A DNA stretch of 10,549 nt from JAVBSC01 sp031547305 (GCA_031547305.1 JAVBSC010000099.1:1-10549), one strand, 5' to 3'. Shown: positions 1-7,294, counted from the stretch's first letter. The notes: generated by a model not told the origin, from the sequence alone. Numbers and translations are program-made.

Positions 1-21
1 GGCCGTTGTTTCGCGGTTTAA

Positions 22-84
22 CCCCCCCGTGTGGGGGGGCACCCACAGGGCCGCCCCCCGGGGGGCCCCCCCCCCCACCCCCCC
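22..84. repeat. G/C homopolymer tract with short inverted repeats
   Basis: A seven-base C/G inverted repeat (22-28 with 33-39, loop GTGT) is followed by a 12-bp CCCCCC/GGGGGG palindrome (54-65), then eleven C, an A and seven C. Such tracts can fold into hairpins, G-quadruplexes or i-motifs and could also take part in rho-independent termination of an upstream gene, although no T-tract follows directly. Homopolymers of this length are also where sequencing and assembly errors gather, so exact run lengths should not be trusted. Confidence 0.6.
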
Positions 85-207
85 TTAACCCTTTAATGGG
101 GGTTGATTCATGTTTTTAATTTTTGCTGATTGCTCAACACGTCAAGGGGTTTAGTTAATGCTTCAAATACAAAACCAATCCCATAACGCGGATAAGGGGG
201 TGGGGGT

Positions 208-256
208 TTGGGGGCGGGGCCTCAAGGGGGTCACCCCCTTGTGGTCCCGCCCCCAA
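208..256. repeat. 24-bp hairpin immediately before eutA
   Basis: Arms 208-231 and 233-256 pair around position 232. The stem is perfect except for one T-T mismatch (222/242) and one G-T wobble (219/245). It ends 13 bases before the eutA ATG. Its core, CAAGGGG facing CCCCTTG, is shared with the hairpin at 8671-8690, suggesting a dispersed palindromic repeat family. As RNA it would sit where the eutA ribosome binding site is expected, so it could affect translation, or it may be a terminator of an upstream transcript. The structure is seen directly; its role is inference. Confidence 0.75.
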
Positions 257-269
257 TTCCTCAGCACAT

Positions 270-1730
270 ATGCCTGAAGTCATCCTCAGCGTTGGCATAG
301 ACGTGGGCACGACCACGACGCAGCTGCTGTTCAGCCGGCTGGAGTTGGAGAACACGGCGGCCACAACGGCGGTGCCGCGTGTGCGCATTGCGCGGCGCGA
401 GGTTTTTTACCGCGGGCCGGTGTATTTCACGCCGCTGAAGGATCGGGAGACCATCGACGCTACGGCCTTGCGGGCGATTGTGGAAGCGGAATACGCGGCG
501 GCCGGGGTGAGCCCGGAGCGGATCAGCGCGGGCGCGGTGATCATCACCGGCGAAACAGCGCGTAAAAGCAACGCCAGGGCGGTCTTGGACGGGTTGGCCG
601 GACTGGCCGGAGAATTCGTGGTCACCAGCGCGGGCGCGGATCTGGAATCCCTGCTGGCCGGCCGGGGAGCGGGCGCGGCCAGACTCTCCAACGAGTCCGG
701 CCTGACCTTGGCCAATCTGGATATTGGCGGCGGCACAACCAACATTGCTGTTTTTCGCAATGGAGAGATGACTGACTCCTCCTGCCTGGATATTGGCGGA
801 CGCCATGTGTTGATTGAGCCTCAGACCTTTGCGGTAAAGGCCGTCACTCCGCAATGCGCCCGCCTGATCGCCTCCCTTGGCCTGGATATCCGGGAAGGAT
901 GGCGGTGCAATATTGCGGAACTGCGCAAGCTTACGGATCGCCTGGCCGGACTGCTGGCGGAGATTCTGCGCGTAGCGCCGGCCAGCCCGGAACTGGAGCC
1001 GCTGATTACCAACCACGATTTCAAGCACCCGGAGCGGCTTAAGGAGCTTCAGGGCATCACCTTTTCCGGCGGCGTGGCCGCGGCCATGGGCGAGAGTTTC
1101 GATACCCCCGGCGCCCCGTCATCCTGGCTGGCCTATGGGGATATCGGCATACTCCTGGCCCATTCCATAAAGTCTTCCGTTTTGTGCCACAGCCTGAGCG
1201 TATACCCGGCCGCGGAAACCATCCGGGCCACCGTGGTGGGCGTGGGCGTACACATTGTGGAACTCAGCGGCAGCACGGTTTTTTATTCCCGGCCGGACCC
1301 CCTGCCTCTGAAGAATATCCCGATCCTCAAGCTCACGCCGGAAGACGAGGCCAACGGTCCGGAACACCTGGCCGAGCGTCTTGCCGCCAAAATAGCCTGG
1401 TTCCGCGAAGGCGGCCAGGCGGAGACCGTCGGCCTGGCCCTGAAGGGAATCCAGGACCCTTCCTATGCTGCCGTGGCGGAACTGGCCGGTGCAATCGCCA
1501 GAGGCGGCCGCGAGATGCTAAAGCACACCAACACCCTGGTCGTGCTGGTGGAACATGATATGGCCAAGGCCCTGGGCAATGCCTTACGTCTGGCCCTCAG
1601 CCCAAAGATCGACATCTTCAGCCTGGATTCCGTGGCTGTGGAAAGCGGAGACCACATAGACATAGGCAAACCCGTGGCCGGCGGCCGCGTCCTGCCTGTG
1701 GTGGCAAAAACTTTATTATTCGGAAAGTGA
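270..1730 (+). CDS. eutA: ethanolamine ammonia-lyase reactivating factor EutA
   Basis: EutA is an ATP-dependent cytoplasmic chaperone that exchanges damaged cobalamin for fresh adenosylcobalamin in ethanolamine ammonia-lyase. The 486-residue protein follows the E. coli EutA plan (467 residues, recalled) end to end. An actin/Hsp70-type phosphate-1 loop, SVGIDVGTTTTQ, lies at residues 7-18. Residues 88-95 read GAVIITGE. The second nucleotide loop, LDIGGGTTNIAVF, is at 150-162, FSGGVA at 265-270, and YGDIG at 289-293. The C-terminus has the family ending IDIGKPVAGGRVLPV. The ATG at 270 matches the family N-terminus, but no Shine-Dalgarno is visible before it and a strong hairpin ends 13 bases upstream. 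It is followed 21 bases later by eutB, so the two are probably co-transcribed. EutA normally serves an EutBC complex; only EutB is found here. Confidence 0.93.
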   Translation: MPEVILSVGIDVGTTTTQLLFSRLELENTAATTAVPRVRIARREVFYRGPVYFTPLKDRETIDATALRAIVEAEYAAAGVSPERISAGAVIITGETARKSNARAVLDGLAGLAGEFVVTSAGADLESLLAGRGAGAARLSNESGLTLANLDIGGGTTNIAVFRNGEMTDSSCLDIGGRHVLIEPQTFAVKAVTPQCARLIASLGLDIREGWRCNIAELRKLTDRLAGLLAEILRVAPASPELEPLITNHDFKHPERLKELQGITFSGGVAAAMGESFDTPGAPSSWLAYGDIGILLAHSIKSSVLCHSLSVYPAAETIRATVVGVGVHIVELSGSTVFYSRPDPLPLKNIPILKLTPEDEANGPEHLAERLAAKIAWFREGGQAETVGLALKGIQDPSYAAVAELAGAIARGGREMLKHTNTLVVLVEHDMAKALGNALRLALSPKIDIFSLDSVAVESGDHIDIGKPVAGGRVLPVVAKTLLFGK

Positions 1731-1738
1731 GTTTATTT

Positions 1739-1747
1739 GAGGGAGGG
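1739..1747 (+). promoter_or_regulatory. eutB ribosome binding site
   Basis: The purine stretch GAGGGAGGG lies four bases before the ATG at 1752. It fixes the start there rather than at the in-frame TTG at 1737, which falls just before the site. The resulting N-terminus, MRLKT, aligns with MKLKT of E. coli EutB. Confidence 0.8.
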
Positions 1748-1751
1748 AACC

Positions 1752-3119
1752 ATGCGTTTAAAGACCGTCTTGTCCGGCAGGACTTACGCCTTTAAGAGCG
1801 TTAATGAGGTTCTGGCCAAGGCCAGTGAGGAAAAATCCGGCGATGCGATCCTGGGAATCGCGGCCGGGAACGCTTCGGAACGCATGGCCGCGCGCGTGGT
1901 GCTGGCGGATTTGACGGTTGAGGACTTGCGGAACAACCCGGCCGTGCCCTGCGAACTGGACGAAGTGTCGCGCATTGGCGAGGCCTTGCTGGACACTGGC
2001 GTGTATGGGGAAATTAAAGGCTGGAGCATTGGTGAACTGCGGGATTGGTTGCTGGCGCACGATACGGGCGGAGCGGACATAGCCAGGCTTTCGCGCGGGC
2101 TGACCGCCGAATGCGTGGCCGGGGTGGCCAAGCTGATGTCGGCCATGGATCTGGTCTACGCGGCCAAAAAGATCCGCAATCCCTCCACCTGCGCCACCAC
2201 CATCGGCCTGCCGGGGCGCCTGTCCTCCAGGCTGCAGCCCAACCACCCCACGGACAGCGTGGAAGGCATTCTGGCTTCAATCATGGAAGGGTTGTCCTTT
2301 GGCCAGGGGGACGCCCTGATTGGCATTAACCCGGTGGACGACGGTGTGGACAACACCCGGCGGGTACTGGACGGGGTCTGGGAGTTTATGCGCAAATGGG
2401 ACATTCCCACCCAGAACTGCGTGCTCTCGCACATCACCACCCAGATGCGCGCGGTGCGGGAAGGAGCCAAAGTCTGCACGCTCTTCCAGAGCGTGGCCGG
2501 CACGGAGCAGGCCAACAAGGCCTTTGGCATAAACGCGTCCATGATTAAAGAGGCCTATGACCTTATTGAGGAATTCGGGCAGGCCAGTGGACCGAACCGT
2601 ATGTATTTTGAAACCGGACAGGGATCGGAGATGTCCATCAACGCGGCGGGCGGCGCGGACATGATGACCCTGGAGGCGCGCTGCTACACCTTTGCCAAGG
2701 CTTTCCGGCCGTTCATGGTGAACAACGTGTCCGGCTTCATCGGTTCGGAAACCTTGTACGATGGCCGCCAGGTCGTCCGGGCCAGCCTGGAGGACCACTT
2801 CATGGGCAAGCTGTCCGGCCTGCCCATGGGCATGGCCCCCTGCTACACCAATCATACTCCCATTGATCAGAACGATCAGGAAACAGCCACCATGCTTCTG
2901 ACCATGGCCGGGGCCAACTTCTTTATGGCCGTGCCCATGGGCGACGACGTAATGCTGGCCTACCAGGACACCAGCCACCACGACAACGCCACCCTGCGCG
3001 AAATGTTCGGGCTCCTGCCAACTCCGGAATTCCATGCCTGGCTGATGCGGCACGGGATTATGGACAAAGCGGGCAAACTTGCCGCCAAAGCCGGAGACGC
3101 TTCAGTATTCGCCGGGTAA
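1752..3119 (+). CDS. eutB: ethanolamine ammonia-lyase large subunit EutB, D362A variant
   Basis: EutB is the catalytic TIM-barrel subunit of the adenosylcobalamin-dependent enzyme that turns ethanolamine into acetaldehyde and ammonia. The protein is 455 residues (E. coli 453, recalled) and aligns without gaps through the active site. Arg160 and Gln162 (RLQPN), Asn193 (GINPV), Glu287 (YFETGQGS), Met392 and the cobalamin-side FQS at 245-247 are all kept. Position 362, an Asp in the E. coli and Salmonella enzymes that contacts the substrate amino group, is Ala here (GMAPC in place of GCDCC, codon 2835-2837); the following loop also differs (NHTPIDQN). No eutC follows, although EutC completes the cobalamin site and is needed for activity in known enzymes. 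Either eutC lies elsewhere, or this is a divergent EutB acting on another amino alcohol. Membership of the family is certain; the exact reaction is not. Confidence 0.92.
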   Translation: MRLKTVLSGRTYAFKSVNEVLAKASEEKSGDAILGIAAGNASERMAARVVLADLTVEDLRNNPAVPCELDEVSRIGEALLDTGVYGEIKGWSIGELRDWLLAHDTGGADIARLSRGLTAECVAGVAKLMSAMDLVYAAKKIRNPSTCATTIGLPGRLSSRLQPNHPTDSVEGILASIMEGLSFGQGDALIGINPVDDGVDNTRRVLDGVWEFMRKWDIPTQNCVLSHITTQMRAVREGAKVCTLFQSVAGTEQANKAFGINASMIKEAYDLIEEFGQASGPNRMYFETGQGSEMSINAAGGADMMTLEARCYTFAKAFRPFMVNNVSGFIGSETLYDGRQVVRASLEDHFMGKLSGLPMGMAPCYTNHTPIDQNDQETATMLLTMAGANFFMAVPMGDDVMLAYQDTSHHDNATLREMFGLLPTPEFHAWLMRHGIMDKAGKLAAKAGDASVFAG

Positions 3120-3159
3120 AATGTTAAGGGGGGCTGAAGCCCCCCTTAACATTTTACCC
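3114..3159. terminator. perfect 21-bp inverted repeat, bidirectional terminator
   Basis: Arms 3114-3134 and 3139-3159 are exact reverse complements around the loop TGAA. The centre is GGGGGGC/GCCCCCC, flanked by TTAAC and ATTTTA. The left arm contains the last codon and TAA stop of eutB; the right arm ends 16 bases before the stop of the TctA gene on the other strand. Position between two convergent genes, together with the short T-run in each outer arm, suits a terminator read from both sides. There is no classical long T-tract, so termination is inferred from structure and place. Confidence 0.8.
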
Positions 3160-3175
3160 TTCACCTGTTCACGTT

Positions 3176-4693
3176 TTATTGTTGTCCCAGATCGCCGGCC
3201 ACGCGCCTGACGAAAATGGTTCTTTTCAGCAGCCGGAACAGCGGCGGGAGCGCCACGATCGCGATGGTCAGGGCAAAGAGGGTGGCGGTGAGCGGCCGCG
3301 AATAGAAAATGCTCAGGCTGCCCTGGGAAAGCATGAGCGACTGCATCAGGGAGTTTTCCAGCATAGGCCCGATCACCAGGGCCAGGACCATGGGCGCGGT
3401 GGAAAAACCCCAGCGGTTCAGGAAGAACCCGGCCACGCCGAAGAGGATCATGATCCAGATGTCGGAAATGGCGTTGTTGATGGCGAACACGCCCACAATG
3501 CAGAAAAGCAGGATGATCGGCATGAGCAGGTTGCTGGGCACGCGCAGCACCTTTACGAACAGCCCCACCAGGGGCAGGTTCAGAACGACCAGCATCAGAT
3601 TGCCTATGTACATGCTGCCTATAAGCCCCCAGAACACGGCCGGATGCTCCTGGATGAGCAGCGGGCCGGGGGTGACCCCGTGTATGAGCATGGCGGAAAG
3701 AAGCAGAGCCGTGGGCGGCGCAAAGGGTATGCCCAGGGAAAGTACGGGCACAAAGGCGCCTATGGCCGCCGAGTTGTTGGCCGATTCCGGTCCGGCCACG
3801 CCCTCCGGCGCGCCCTTGCCGAATTCATCGGGGTTCTTGCTCAGCTTTCTTTCCAGCGTATAGGAGACAAAAGTGGAAATAACCGCGGCCGGGCCGGGAA
3901 TCAGGCCGATAAGAAAGCCCACGAAGGAGCCGCGGATGGTCGGACCCACGGAGCGCTTGGCCTCTTCCTTATTGGGCAGAAGCTCCCGGAAGCGCACCTT
4001 GATGATCTCCTGCTTCTCGTGCAGCTTCTGAGAGGCCACGTCCAGTATTTCCGCCACGCCGAACAGGCCCATGGCCACGGGCACGAAATCTATGCCCTTC
4101 TGCAAATCGTTAAAGCCAAAAGTGAACCTGGTCTGGCCGCTTATGTCGTCCATGCCGATTGTGCCCAGGCCCAGCCCAAGGGCGACCATGATAAAGGATT
4201 TGAGCATGCCCTGGCCGCTGAGTTGGGAAAGAACGAAAAGCCCCAGCACGGCTATGGCGAAGTATTCCGGAGGGCCGAAGCGCAGGGCGACGCCGGCCAG
4301 GGCCGGGGCCAGAAAGGTAAGCAGCAGAAGGCCTATGGTGCCGGCCACGAACGAGCCCATGGCCGCAAGGCATAAAGCCGCCCCGCCCCGCCCCCTGCGA
4401 GCCATCTGGTATCCGTCAATGGCCGTGACCACGGAACTGGCTTCACCCGGTATGTTCACCAGAATGGAGGTGGTGGAGCCGCCGTACATGGAGCCGTAAT
4501 AAATTCCGGCAAACATGATCAGGGCCGTGGTCGGCTCAAGTCCGTAAGTCAGGCCCAGCAGCAGGGCCATGGAACCCACCGGGCCTATGCCGGGCAACAC
4601 GCCCACCAGTGTGCCCAAGAAGGCGCCGACAAAACAGAACAACAGGTTCGTCGGCGTGATCGCAACGCTCAATCCGTATAACAGGCCTTCCAT
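3176..4693 (-). CDS. tripartite tricarboxylate transporter, large permease (TctA family)
   Basis: This is the 12-helix-class inner-membrane subunit of a TTT system, which takes a carboxylate from a periplasmic binding protein and imports it using an ion gradient. The 505-residue protein has the normal family length and is hydrophobic throughout. Family marks include VLPGIGP at residues 32-38, a glycine-rich GSMYGGSTTSILVNIPGEASS region at about 67-87, LIPGPAAVIST at 264-274 (the inverted partner of the first PG motif), GPESANN at 301-307 and LGIPFAPPTA at 320-329. AAGGAAG sits seven bases before the ATG. It is the last gene of the - strand operon, 52 bases after the TctB gene, and runs into the shared terminator with eutB. 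The substrate is not readable from the permease; the neighbours point to a sugar acid or related hydroxy acid. Confidence 0.95.
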   Translation of the reverse strand: MEGLLYGLSVAITPTNLLFCFVGAFLGTLVGVLPGIGPVGSMALLLGLTYGLEPTTALIMFAGIYYGSMYGGSTTSILVNIPGEASSVVTAIDGYQMARRGRGGAALCLAAMGSFVAGTIGLLLLTFLAPALAGVALRFGPPEYFAIAVLGLFVLSQLSGQGMLKSFIMVALGLGLGTIGMDDISGQTRFTFGFNDLQKGIDFVPVAMGLFGVAEILDVASQKLHEKQEIIKVRFRELLPNKEEAKRSVGPTIRGSFVGFLIGLIPGPAAVISTFVSYTLERKLSKNPDEFGKGAPEGVAGPESANNSAAIGAFVPVLSLGIPFAPPTALLLSAMLIHGVTPGPLLIQEHPAVFWGLIGSMYIGNLMLVVLNLPLVGLFVKVLRVPSNLLMPIILLFCIVGVFAINNAISDIWIMILFGVAGFFLNRWGFSTAPMVLALVIGPMLENSLMQSLMLSQGSLSIFYSRPLTATLFALTIAIVALPPLFRLLKRTIFVRRVAGDLGQQ

Positions 4694-4745
4694 ATTCCGG
4701 CTTCCTTATAAATCAGTCTATGCCGCAGAAAGGTCTTCGGCGGGT

Positions 4746-5228
4746 TTAAAACAGTGTCGCTTCCGGAAACAGCAGCACTTTGAGCCAATACTCAAAAATA
4801 AAGTAGGTGACGGCCACGCTGATGGCGGCCACCGCTAACGACCAGATGTGGTTGCGGTATTCGAAAATGCGCAGCACAAGATAAACTAGCGCAAACGTGG
4901 CTGCAATGAAGCCGAAATATGGCAGGATCAGCGGGTAGATCACCATTATGACCATAAGGATCAGGGGTCGCTTCCAGGAAAAATCTTCCACCACGCCGGT
5001 CTCGGATTCCGGGAGGGAACTTTCCACATGCGCGGGATGGTAAAAAATTTCTTTTGCAATAAGCGCCACGCATAAGGCCAGGAGGGTGACCGCGATAATC
5101 ATCGGCACAAACCCTTCCTGAGGCATTCTGGCGGTGCCTAAATCCAGGTGGCGCGCCTGCGCCAGGTAGATCAGGCCCAGTACGGCGGAGCAAAGCGCTC
5201 CCTTGATGCTGTTGGAGAGTTTCAGCAT
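4746..5228 (-). CDS. tripartite tricarboxylate transporter, small permease (TctB family)
   Basis: This is the small, poorly conserved membrane subunit that partners TctA. The 160 residues are typical of the family. Hydrophobic segments lie at about residues 8-23, 41-62, 88-117 (long enough for two helices) and 129-155, with a charged loop at 63-86. The N-terminal motif GTARMPQEGFVP (31-42), following a helix and LD, is the TctB signature region. The ATG at 5228 gives the usual family N-terminus (LSNSIKGA), but its ribosome binding site is weak: AAAGGAAAA is about 14 bases upstream. The position between TctC and TctA genes in the same direction supports the call. Confidence 0.9.
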   Translation of the reverse strand: MLKLSNSIKGALCSAVLGLIYLAQARHLDLGTARMPQEGFVPMIIAVTLLALCVALIAKEIFYHPAHVESSLPESETGVVEDFSWKRPLILMVIMVIYPLILPYFGFIAATFALVYLVLRIFEYRNHIWSLAVAAISVAVTYFIFEYWLKVLLFPEATLF

Positions 5229-5271
5229 AGGCTGGCCCGGTTTTCCTTTTGGTTAACTGAGTATACACAGC

Positions 5272-5288
5272 GCGAGGCCCGGCCTCGC
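5272..5288. repeat. hairpin between the TctC and TctB genes
   Basis: GCGAGGC (5272-5278) and GCCTCGC (5282-5288) form a perfect 7-bp stem with a 3-base loop. The left half, with one further base, can alternatively pair with GCCTCGCG at 5292-5299. It lies in the 91-base gap after the binding-protein gene. No T-tract follows on the - strand. Hairpins at this place in transport operons often protect the upstream message, giving more binding protein than permease; that role here is inference. Confidence 0.55.
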
Positions 5289-5319
5289 CAAGCCTCGCGC
5301 GTACTTGTCCAAACCCGGC

Positions 5320-6300
5320 TTACTTGGGCATTTCCTCCAGCAACTTCTTCATGATCGGGCCCTGGGTGTTGAAGTAGTTTTCCACTTCCTGGCCGGTCAT
5401 GGGTTCCACCATCAGGTAGATGTCGGCCATGGACTTCAGGAATTCCGGATCCTTGAGCACTTTTTGCAGCACGTCCACCAGCGTGGCGCGCGCGTCGGCG
5501 GGCAGGCCCTTGGGCGCGAATATGAACTTGCGCACACCCATGTCTATCTTAAAGCCCTTTTCCTGCATGGTGGGCACGTCCGGCAGATCCGGGAAGCGCG
5601 CCGGGGAGGAAACGGCCAGGGGGCGTAGCGTGCCGGCCTTGATGTGCGGGATGGCTTCGCCGGGGTGGCAGGCCAGAGCATCGACGTGCCCGCCAAGGAT
5701 GGCGGTAATGGCCGGAGCGCCGCCCTTAAAGGGCACGGCCTGGGATTTTACGCCGGCCAGTTGGAACAGATAGGCAAGAGCAAGCTGGGGGAAGCCGCCC
5801 ATGCCGGAGTTGCTGTAGCTGATGACTTTATCTTCTTTTTTTGCGGCGGCCAGCAGGTCTTCCAGCGTCTTGTAGGGGGAGCTGGCCTGCACGGACAGCA
5901 GAATGGGCTCGTTGGTCAGGCCGATCAGAAAGTCAAAATCGTTCTGCTTGTAGCCCAGGCTTTTCTGGGTATAGGGCTGGGTGATAAAAAGCCCGCTGGC
6001 TCCCTGAACGATTGTGTAGCCGTCCGCCTTGGTTTTGGACGCTTCCGTTGTGGCCACCATGCCGTTGGCCCCGTCACGGTTGATGACCACCATGGGCTTG
6101 GGCAGATGTTTGTTGGCGGACTGAGCTATGGCCCGCACCAGCAGGTCGCTGGAGCCGCCCGGAGGCCAGGGGCAGATAAAGGTGATTTCTTTGGACGGAA
6201 AGGCGTCGGCCGCCAGGGATTTTGAAGCCCCGGCAAAGCCGGAAACCAGACAAAGAGCCAGCAACGCCAGGAACATCCGGAAAGCGATCGTCTTTTTCAC
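5320..6300 (-). CDS. TTT-system periplasmic binding protein (TctC/Bug family)
   Basis: This is the extracytoplasmic receptor that captures a carboxylated ligand in the periplasm and hands it to TctAB. The protein is 326 residues from the GTG at 6300. A signal peptide is clear: KK at 2-3, a hydrophobic core at about 8-24, and likely cleavage around 30-33 (SLA/ADA). There is no lipobox, since the Cys at 17 follows LAL. The mature protein begins FPSKEITFICPWPPGGSSD, the family's first ligand-loop region, with the PPGGSSD stretch at 46-52. I prefer the GTG over the ATG at 6336 because GGAGGG lies six bases before it and the signal peptide then starts correctly. It is the first transporter gene after the aldolase gene and is separated from TctB by a hairpin-bearing gap. 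Confidence 0.93.
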   Translation of the reverse strand: MKKTIAFRMFLALLALCLVSGFAGASKSLAADAFPSKEITFICPWPPGGSSDLLVRAIAQSANKHLPKPMVVINRDGANGMVATTEASKTKADGYTIVQGASGLFITQPYTQKSLGYKQNDFDFLIGLTNEPILLSVQASSPYKTLEDLLAAAKKEDKVISYSNSGMGGFPQLALAYLFQLAGVKSQAVPFKGGAPAITAILGGHVDALACHPGEAIPHIKAGTLRPLAVSSPARFPDLPDVPTMQEKGFKIDMGVRKFIFAPKGLPADARATLVDVLQKVLKDPEFLKSMADIYLMVEPMTGQEVENYFNTQGPIMKKLLEEMPK

Positions 6301-6306
6301 GTTAAT

Positions 6307-6312
6307 CCCTCC
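6307..6312 (-). promoter_or_regulatory. TctC-family gene ribosome binding site
   Basis: GGAGGG on the - strand lies six bases before the GTG at 6300. It decides the start in favour of GTG over the in-frame ATG 36 bases upstream, which has no comparable site. Confidence 0.8.
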
Positions 6313-6373
6313 AAAATGCTGATGGTTGTTTTCCATGTGAGGCGGGCATCATCGGGTGCGCCTGGGGCGCCGG

Positions 6374-7294
6374 TCAAACTTTGGACAAAAGGGAGAACTG
6401 GAATTCCTGCTCCAAATCCTTAAGCGTATCAAAAAGCAGCTTTTCCTCGTCAGAGGTCAGGTCGCGCATGGGGCTCCTGTGGTAGGCTTCCGCAATGCCG
6501 CGTTTGCGCATGATGGCCACTCTCGGCGTGAAGAAAGGCAGCTTCATGAACAACAGGCGCAGGCGGGAAGCCAGGAACTGCAGACGCATGGCCTCGTCCA
6601 GCTTGCCCTGGCGGGTCAGGTTGAAAATGGTCGCCATCAGTTCCGGGTTGTGCGCGGCCATGGCGCAGATGCCCCCGGCCCCGCCGGTGATCATGGCCGC
6701 CACGCACATGGCGTCGCTGCCCATTAGGCAGTCAAAATCCCTGCCCATCACGTCCACATAATCAATAAAGCGCGTGAAGTCCTGGGTGGTGTCCTTCACC
6801 CCGCACAGGTTGGGGATTTCCTTCTTCATGCGGCTGAGCAGGGCCGGGACCACGTCGTTGGCCGCGAACATGGGAATGTTGTAAACATAAAACGGCAGCT
6901 CCGGGTTGACGGCCGCTATTTTGGCAAAGTAGGCGGTCAGGGCCGCGCCGTCATACTTAAAATAATAGGGCGGCACCGCGGCTATGCTGTCCGCGCCGGC
7001 CTTGCCGGCATGGGCGGCCAGATCCATGGTCTGGGATTCCGTATCCGATCCGACGTGGATGCACAGGGGCACACGGCCGTCAACGGCCTTCACAAAGGCT
7101 TCGGCCGCCACTTTCCGTTCCTCGGTGCTGAACAGGGGGAAATTCCCTGTCGAACCGACGGCGAAAACAGCTTCCGCGCCCTTGGCTATGTGCGCGTCCA
7201 CCATGACCTTGACCAGACCCTGTTCAAACTCTCCATTTTTATTCAGCGGCGTAACGGGTGCGACGATCATGCCGCGCAATCTTTTGCCTTTCAT
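6374..7294 (-). CDS. DapA/NanA-family class I aldolase, probably for a 2-keto-3-deoxy acid
   Basis: This is a TIM-barrel lyase of the dihydrodipicolinate synthase / N-acetylneuraminate lyase family, which uses a lysine Schiff base with pyruvate. The 306 residues are a normal length. Seen in order: GSTGN at 47-51 (the pyruvate-carboxylate loop, with Asn where Glu is usual), PPYYF at 108-112, Tyr138 in VYNIP as the catalytic tyrosine, and Lys167 in CGVKDTT as the Schiff-base lysine. The ATG at 7294 has AGGAG six bases upstream and is preferred to the GTG at 7312. It begins 21 bases after the LarA-like gene. The neighbouring IlvD/Edd dehydratase and TTT transporter argue for a catabolic aldolase giving pyruvate plus an aldehyde rather than lysine biosynthesis. 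A dehydratase/decarboxylase acting on 5-keto-4-deoxyglucarate is a second possibility within the family. Confidence 0.9.
   Translation of the reverse strand: MKGKRLRGMIVAPVTPLNKNGEFEQGLVKVMVDAHIAKGAEAVFAVGSTGNFPLFSTEERKVAAEAFVKAVDGRVPLCIHVGSDTESQTMDLAAHAGKAGADSIAAVPPYYFKYDGAALTAYFAKIAAVNPELPFYVYNIPMFAANDVVPALLSRMKKEIPNLCGVKDTTQDFTRFIDYVDVMGRDFDCLMGSDAMCVAAMITGGAGGICAMAAHNPELMATIFNLTRQGKLDEAMRLQFLASRLRLLFMKLPFFTPRVAIMRKRGIAEAYHRSPMRDLTSDEEKLLFDTLKDLEQEFQFSLLSKV

Larger units (their letters stand above)
1..269. other. non-coding leader region upstream of eutA
   Basis: No reading frame here resembles a known protein; the only frame of any length is an antisense shadow of eutA. Positions 1-84 are dominated by C and G homopolymers: seven C then seven G around GTGT at 22-39, six C then six G at 54-65, and C runs at 66-76 and 78-84. 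Positions 85-170 are AT-richer and are the likeliest place for a eutAB promoter; TTTAAT at 115-120 is one mismatch from a -10 box, but no convincing -35 pairs with it. From 190 the G-rich character returns and a long hairpin precedes eutA. The previous gene, if any, lies outside the window. Confidence 0.6.

Noticed and set aside
2277..3053. 258-codon open frame on the - strand
   Set aside because: It is antisense to eutB, whose active-site motifs are intact on the other strand.
3160..3175. remnant of eutC after eutB
   Set aside because: Only 16 bases separate the terminator hairpin from the convergent gene, leaving no room for a remnant, and no EutC-like translation was seen elsewhere in the window.
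3179..4375. 398-codon open frame on the + strand
   Set aside because: It is antisense to the TctA-family permease, has a His/Gln/Gly-rich shadow composition and no domain, while the - strand frame is clearly a permease.
6301..6336. ATG at 6336 as start of the TctC-family protein
   Set aside because: It lacks a good ribosome binding site and would put 12 polar residues before the signal peptide; the GTG at 6300 has GGAGGG at ideal spacing.
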